From: Planctomycetota bacterium
Lineage (GTDB): Bacteria; Planctomycetota; UBA1135; GCA-002686595
Assembly (NCBI GenBank): GCA_016220085.1
Contig: JACRIN010000034.1
Span: 41,018 to 105,017 of the forward strand
Direction of reading: 5' to 3'
DNA length: 64,000 nt
Shown here: one piece after another, positions 63,866-64,000 of the stretch
Layout: each line of letters begins with the position of its first letter
Numbering within the stretch: the first letter of the stretch is position 1
The notes under the pieces: generated by a model
Told to the model about the DNA's origin: nothing
The model's input: only the letters and a program-made list of their open reading frames with translations
The model's database searches: none
Made by a program: the position numbers and the translations under genes

Positions 63866-64000
63866 GTGTGCCCAGCATGTTCCCAGCCCTGGAGGTGGAA
63901 GTCCTCTGACGAGGAGGTCGGACCGAGTCGAGCGAAGCGCAAGGCGAAGGGTCGCGAGGCATCGCTGAAAGAAGCGTGGAGCGAAAGCGCGGGTCGACGA
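63866..64000 (+). mobile_element. 5' end of a probable group II intron (runs off window)
   Basis: The sequence from 63866 begins GTGTGCCCAGCATG, matching the bacterial group II intron 5' consensus GUGYG-CCCAGC, and continues with GGAGGTGGAAGTCCTCT, a conserved domain I element, then a GAGCGAAAGCGC tract and GTCGACGA. It starts 6 bases after a terminator hairpin, a favoured insertion setting for some bacterial group II introns. The maturase/reverse transcriptase gene and domains V-VI would be beyond the window, so this is a partial call. Confidence 0.65.

Overview
This is a gene-dense chromosomal segment of very high GC (roughly 70%) from a Gram-negative-type bacterium. It has many signal peptides and lipoboxes, very short intergenic gaps, and frequent 4-base GTGA/ATGA stop-start overlaps. 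The RlmN-like protein carries a C-x3-C-x2-C-ASG radical-SAM loop and there are many secreted propeller-like proteins of unknown function. Both suggest a deep-branching Planctomycetota-like lineage, but that assignment is an inference and a myxobacterium-like host is not excluded. I see no tRNA, rRNA, CRISPR array or prophage.

Layout: 0-1.3 kb, two family-2 glycosyltransferases (the first cut by the window edge). 1.6-7.6 kb, an AddB/AddA-like helicase-nuclease pair. 7.6-13.4 kb on the minus strand, an MBL-fold hydrolase, a fused trehalose-6-P synthase/phosphatase and a YfhO-like membrane protein. 13.5-17.5 kb, an M28 aminopeptidase lipoprotein and a V4R-domain hybrid histidine kinase. 17.9-19.8 kb, prfC and a GIY-YIG protein. 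19.9-21.8 kb minus, rnpA-yidD-lipoprotein. 21.8-26.8 kb, a degenerate aldehyde dehydrogenase next to lysine 6-aminotransferase, a DUF1272 protein, then lrp/DMT transporter/rhodanese. 27-31.9 kb, a lipoprotein, rlmN, a TMTC-like TPR membrane protein and a DHH phosphoesterase. 32-35.4 kb minus, the classic tig-clpP-clpX cluster. 35.5-43 kb, a HerA-like ATPase, ettA-nudix, an antiquitin-type aldehyde dehydrogenase and a glycosyltransferase. 43-50 kb, a beta-helix protein and two tandem ~840-residue exported paralogues of unknown function. 50.3-54 kb, a polysaccharide module (GT4, flippase, sulfotransferase). 54-58 kb, two tandem exported ~435-residue paralogues and a metallophosphoesterase. 58-62 kb, the benzoyl-CoA epoxidation genes boxC-boxB and divergent boxR. 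62.2 kb to the end, a Vgb/NHL-like exported protein, a terminator hairpin, and what looks like the 5' end of a group II intron running off the window.

Pathway logic: lat (23.1 kb) and the ALDH7-type dehydrogenase (40.6 kb) together would convert lysine to alpha-aminoadipate. BoxB and BoxC would epoxidise and open the ring of benzoyl-CoA, with BoxR as the likely benzoyl-CoA sensor; boxA and a benzoate-CoA ligase are not in the window. The glycosyltransferases, flippase and sulfotransferase suggest a sulfated surface glycan.

Regulation: a promoter pattern recurs, TTGnnn, 17-18 bp, then TAtCyT or a close relative. At several genes the -10 box lies only 7-11 bases before the start codon, implying leaderless or nearly leaderless mRNAs. 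The boxC/boxR intergenic region has two divergent promoters of this type and a perfect inverted repeat (TGGGCA-N6-TGCCCA) placed where it could control both; this is the most testable regulatory finding.
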